A stretch of DNA of 64,000 nucleotides, from NCBI GenBank assembly GCA_050180235.1, contig JBFXEJ010000010.1, positions 1 to 64,000 on the forward strand, written 5' to 3'. The position numbers and the translations under genes were made by a program. The stretch comes from JAABRU01 sp050180235. Its GTDB lineage: Bacteria > Desulfobacterota > Desulfobacteria > Desulfobacterales > Desulfococcaceae. Of the stretch, positions 61,701-64,000 are shown in pieces (position 1 is the first letter of the stretch; each line of letters opens with the position of its first letter). Under the pieces are notes generated by a model, which was not told the origin of the DNA, searched no databases, and was given only the letters and a program-made list of their open reading frames with translations.

Positions 61701-64000
61701 GGCAGATTATTCAGCCGCCAATATTATCACCATCCCGGCAGGATCAACCACCGGCTCTGTCACCATCACGGCCACTTCGGATATGGTCGTGGAAGGCGAT
61801 GAAACCATCATTGTCACAGCCACTCCGGTGAACGCTTCTCTGGGTACACCGCTTTCGGTAACAGCCAATATTACAGATGACGATGATGATGTTAATACTG
61901 TCACCCTGGGTCTTACGGGTTCGCCTTTTGCGGAAAATGGCGGAACCGCTCTGGTGACAGCCACTATGAGTCAGATCAGTGTCAATCCGGTAACCGTGGA
62001 TCTGGGATTCAGCGGAACAGCCTTTTTGGGCACCGATTATACGACCACAGCCAATGCCACATTTATTGTGATTCCGGCAGGCAGCACCAGCGCCGTCCTC
62101 ACTCTGACCGGCAAAAATGACACTATTCCGGAATTTGATGAAAATGTGGTTATTGACATCACCGCGGTGTCCGGCGGTGCGACTGAGGCCACAGCCCAGC
62201 AGGTGACAGGCGTCATCACAGATGATGATGTTCCCATTGCCACCATAGCCATCAGCAAAACCGATATTGCCGAAACAGGCGGAACTGCGCTTGTCACTGT
62301 CACTCTTGACAAACAGGCCGGAGCCGGAGGGGTTATCGTTCCTCTGGTGATCAGCGGGGATGTCACAAGTGCGGATTATTTCTTCACTCCCACGACTCTC
62401 ACAATTCCGGCCGGATCAACCACAGGCATCTACACCGTGTACGCCTCATCCGATGTTCTGTATGAGGGAAATGAGAAAATGGTGATTTCCCTGGGCACAC
62501 TTTCCGGCGCGTCCAAAGGTTCACCGGATTTCGTGGATGCCACCATCGTGGATGATGATGCCATGCCCACTGTCACCCTGGGGATAGATACCGCATCAGT
62601 CAATGAGGGTGCAACCGCAGTTGTCACGGCCTATCTGAGCAAGACCAGCACTGTGGATACCACAGTGGATCTGTCTTTGGCAGGAACCGCAACTCTGGTA
62701 AGCGATTATGCAGTTACGGCCACACGCATTGTGATTGCCGCAGGACAGACCACAGGAACCGTTTCCATCGGTGCACTCACAGATGCAGCAGTGGAAGGAA
62801 CCGAAACTGTGACTGTGGATATTTCCGCAGTTGCCAACGCGTCCGAAGCCACAGCCCAGCAGGTGACCCTCAGCATTGCGGATGCAACTTCTCTGCCGAA
62901 CGTAAGTCTGGGAATCAGCAGCAGCGCTTTCCTGGAAGATGGGGGCACGGCAGTCATCACGGCCACGATGGACAATACCAGTTTTGCTCCTGTGACTGTG
63001 GATCTGAATTTTGACGGAACCGGCACGTTCAGCACGGATTATACGGTTGACAAGACCTTTATCGTAATTCCGGCAGGCTCCACCAGTGCCTTCATCACCC
63101 TGACCGGCAAGGATGACAGCATTACGGAAGTGGAAGAAAATATTACCGTCACCATGTCAACTGTGACCGGTGCAAGCGCGGTTGCGCTCACTTCTGTTTC
63201 AGCCAGCATCATGGATGATGAAACCACACCCTATGTAACCCTGAGCCTGAGCAAAGCCACATTTGCGGAAAATGCGGGCGCCACTCTGGTGGTGGCCACA
63301 CTGACCCAGTCCACATTCCAGGATGTGACTGTTAATCTGTCCTATGCAGGAACAGTCTCGGCAGCGGATTACACAGCCGCAGCAGCCAGCGGCACCATCA
63401 GCAGTCTTGTGATTCCGGCCGGCAGCACCACAGCCGCAGTCACTCTGACCGGTGTGGATGATCCGGACAATGAGGCCGATGAAACTGTTGTTGTCACTAT
63501 GGGAACCGTGACAGGTGCTTCTGCGGGTGCGACCACTGTTGTCACAGCCAGTCTGATTGACGATGACGCACAGCCCGGTGTCACCCTGACACTGATCAAC
63601 GGTGCCAGTTTTGTGGAAGACACAGGCGCAGCCACGGTTGTGGCCACTCTGTCCGCCATGACCATGGAAACCGTGACCATTGAACTGGATCTGGCAGGAA
63701 CTGCGGCAATTGGAACCGATTACACGGCCTCTGCCACAGTGATTACCATTGCTCCGGGTGCAACCACCGGCAGCATCAGCCTGACCTCAGAGACAGATGC
63801 CATAGATGAAAATGATGAAACTGCGGTGGTGAGCATCGGCACAGTAAGCGGCGCGTCTGAAATGACGGCCCAGTCTGTCACAGCCACTTTGACTGACAAT
63901 GATGCGGCTCCGATGGTTTACCTGTCAAAGGTCGGATCTGATCCCTTTGAGGGCGGCCCTGTCCCGGTTGACATTATTCTGACACAGGTCAGCGGACTGC
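58762..64000 (+). CDS. Giant DUF4347 / Calx-beta repeat surface protein, 5' part
   Basis: At least 1746 codons, open at the window end. The start MFKLLRLEDRIVLDGAA is the LExRxxLDGA sorting-like motif seen in large exported proteins of Desulfobacterota. Residues ~70-240 match DUF4347 (IHVLVLSSDVTDGDTLAAAA, LLACDVAGKDGG). After a cadherin-like domain (~255-375) come Calx-beta repeats of ~110 aa starting near 59898, 60240, 60570, 60901, 61231, 61561, 61891, 62230, 62562, 62894, 63223, 63571 and 63908; each has a TVTLG-like strand, a (D/E)GTE turn and ends in a DNDxxP or DDD acidic loop. AAGGAGG lies eight bases before the ATG. Probably a secreted Ca2+-binding adhesin. Confidence 0.9.
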   Translation, partial: MFKLLRLEDRIVLDGAALTDLLDEMHSQEVQEQQMADADAQADDAPDTTDDIGIDTDAMLFLDDAAQDDSGIHVLVLSSDVTDGDTLAAAAKDNVIVVKYDPAKTTLEDLSAMIKDALDGEQADSIAFASHYTGAGIMSLSGSEAMSADSLESNADQQAFWKSIGELVDADGRIDLLACDVAGKDGGGEFVSQIENLSGVNVAASADATGNEAYGGDWVLETDNVDVQATYFAADRLAEFDELLGATPPVVNADVVDRVYEYNDAQTNWNSVFFKVTPGYTDADDTVPVLPAGEYAFTDTDPDDQPYTSPSGQLKYSATSNASWLKFSTSGWYFYGNPGTNIPSTGGTVTVTLTATDTSGNTALQDFQIIFQNSDTSLPNATLAVTPATLYEDASPNQSTVTVNLSTAAPAGGVTVYLGYSGTVVSTDYSMGSNILTIASGATSASTTLTIASDLVAEGTETLIIAISSIAGANESGGNQQQTVTIIDNDVTGVPTVTLGMSPTSVTEGNASTITAYLSSDAPAGGVTVSLGYTGTYENGDFTAATSIVIAAGTTSKSITFQSNQDSPEDVDNEAVTVSMTGAVGANLGATTSVNATIIDNDLPPTVALSLSSSTFAENAGTTNLVATLSQAAGTDGATVYLSFGGTAVATDYTKSANAIYIGSGATSGFITLTGTSDAVVEGNETLIIDVASASGATEATAQQVTATILDDDAVTVSLGASSLSFAEEGGTTVITATLNQTTANQVQVYLGFTGTAVGTDYTASLGIITIAGGTTSGFITLTGATDTVIEGPETLTVSISNIVGSASMGTPTSVTTTILDNDTSTVTLGMSAATVAENGGIAVVTAYLDQPAGAGGVTVDLGFAGTALTTDYGVTGDPIFIAAGATTGSATITATSDMLVEGAETVDVTIAGITGPATAGAVSVTTTIVDDDAVSVSLGISNTSIAENGGTSTITAYLNKAASETVSVVLTYAGGATSPADYSAANIITIPAGSTTGSVTITATSDMVVEGDETIIVTATPVNASLGTPLSVTANITDDDDDVNTVTLGLTGSPFAENGGTALVTATMSQISVNPVTVDLGFSGTAFLGTDYTTTANATFIVIPAGSTSAVLTLTGKNDTIPEFDENVVIDITAVSGGATEATAQQVTGVITDDDVPIATIAISKTDIAETGGTALVTVTLDKQAGAGGVIVPLVISGDVTSADYFFTPTTLTIPAGSTTGIYTVYASSDVLYEGNEKMVISLGTLSGASKGSPDFVDATIVDDDAMPTVTLGIDTASVNEGATAVVTAYLSKTSTVDTTVDLSLAGTATLVSDYAVTATRIVIAAGQTTGTVSIGALTDAAVEGTETVTVDISAVANASEATAQQVTLSIADATSLPNVSLGISSSAFLEDGGTAVITATMDNTSFAPVTVDLNFDGTGTFSTDYTVDKTFIVIPAGSTSAFITLTGKDDSITEVEENITVTMSTVTGASAVALTSVSASIMDDETTPYVTLSLSKATFAENAGATLVVATLTQSTFQDVTVNLSYAGTVSAADYTAAAASGTISSLVIPAGSTTAAVTLTGVDDPDNEADETVVVTMGTVTGASAGATTVVTASLIDDDAQPGVTLTLINGASFVEDTGAATVVATLSAMTMETVTIELDLAGTAAIGTDYTASATVITIAPGATTGSISLTSETDAIDENDETAVVSIGTVSGASEMTAQSVTATLTDNDAAPMVYLSKVGSDPFEGGPVPVDIILTQVSGL

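Noticed and set aside
60453..63680. A series of minus-strand frames spaced about 330 bp apart
   Set aside because: They repeat with the period of the Calx-beta domains on the plus strand and are their complement, not real genes.

Overview
The window reads as chromosome from a Gram-negative, sulfate-reducer-like member of the Desulfobacterota, probably Desulfobacterales. This is inferred from gene content, not from a marker search: a HypB hydrogenase maturation GTPase, a Met8/CcsA/HemA tetrapyrrole cluster, a DUF4911 gene coupled to miaB, a MoeA fused to a periplasmic-binding-like domain, an Fe-dependent alcohol dehydrogenase, dockerin/cohesin surface proteins, Uma2 and Rpn-type nuclease-like genes, and very abundant small inverted-repeat elements between genes. 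No rRNA, tRNA or CRISPR array was seen.

Layout. 1-9 kb: radical SAM/B12 protein, cation/proton antiporter fused to a PTS EIIA domain, Rpn-type nuclease, BatA/vWA protein, hypB and siroheme synthase. 8.8-12.2 kb: ccsA-hemA, then a UPF0175/DUF3368 toxin-antitoxin pair. 12.3-19.5 kb: large secreted beta-helix/dockerin protein, fabD, purine nucleoside phosphorylase coupled to an MTA/SAH deaminase. 19.5-22.3 kb: a coupled two-gene module of a small HEPN-like protein and an 804-aa protein with a KGGVGR P-loop and a second P-loop-like motif. 22.4-31.7 kb: small secreted proteins, gpmI-rsfS, yjgA (darP), a double universal stress protein, Fe-ADH, a kinase-like protein and a second Rpn-like protein. 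32-36 kb: defence-like neighbourhood with a TIR-TM-FGE protein whose last ~40 codons look like the variable region (VR) of a diversity-generating retroelement (DGR), followed on the same strand by an upstream AIPR gene. 36-46 kb: HPt protein, moeA, MCP-PilZ receptor, a dockerin/pilin-head/cohesin protein, hydrolase, MltC-like transglycosylase and RNase Z-like genes. 46-53.6 kb: recJ, DUF4911-miaB, bifunctional nuclease, sugar epimerase, lipase-like hydrolase. 53.7-64 kb: coiled-coil membrane protein, Uma2 protein, TolC-type lipoprotein and the first 1746 codons of a giant Calx-beta repeat protein that runs off the window.

How genes work together. HypB serves Ni-Fe hydrogenase maturation. Met8, CcsA and HemA connect siroheme, cytochrome c and heme supply. 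PNP and the deaminase form a purine/methylthioadenosine salvage pair. TolC directly upstream of the giant repeat protein suggests type I secretion of an adhesin.

Most notable observations. (1) A candidate DGR target: in the last 40 codons of the TIR-FGE gene the putatively diversified codons all end in C, as expected from mutated AAC/ATC template codons, and an 8-bp-stem GC hairpin lies just beyond the stop; no reverse transcriptase or template repeat is in the window, so these would act from elsewhere. (2) Intergenic DNA is built from layered MITE-like elements. Several have exact 8-bp target duplications, and in two cases the uninterrupted host repeat is present elsewhere in the window, so insertions can be read directly. 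(3) The KGGVGR module has Arg in place of the P-loop Lys in both nucleotide-binding motifs. (4) One protein combines a dockerin, four tandem pilin-head-like repeats and a cohesin.
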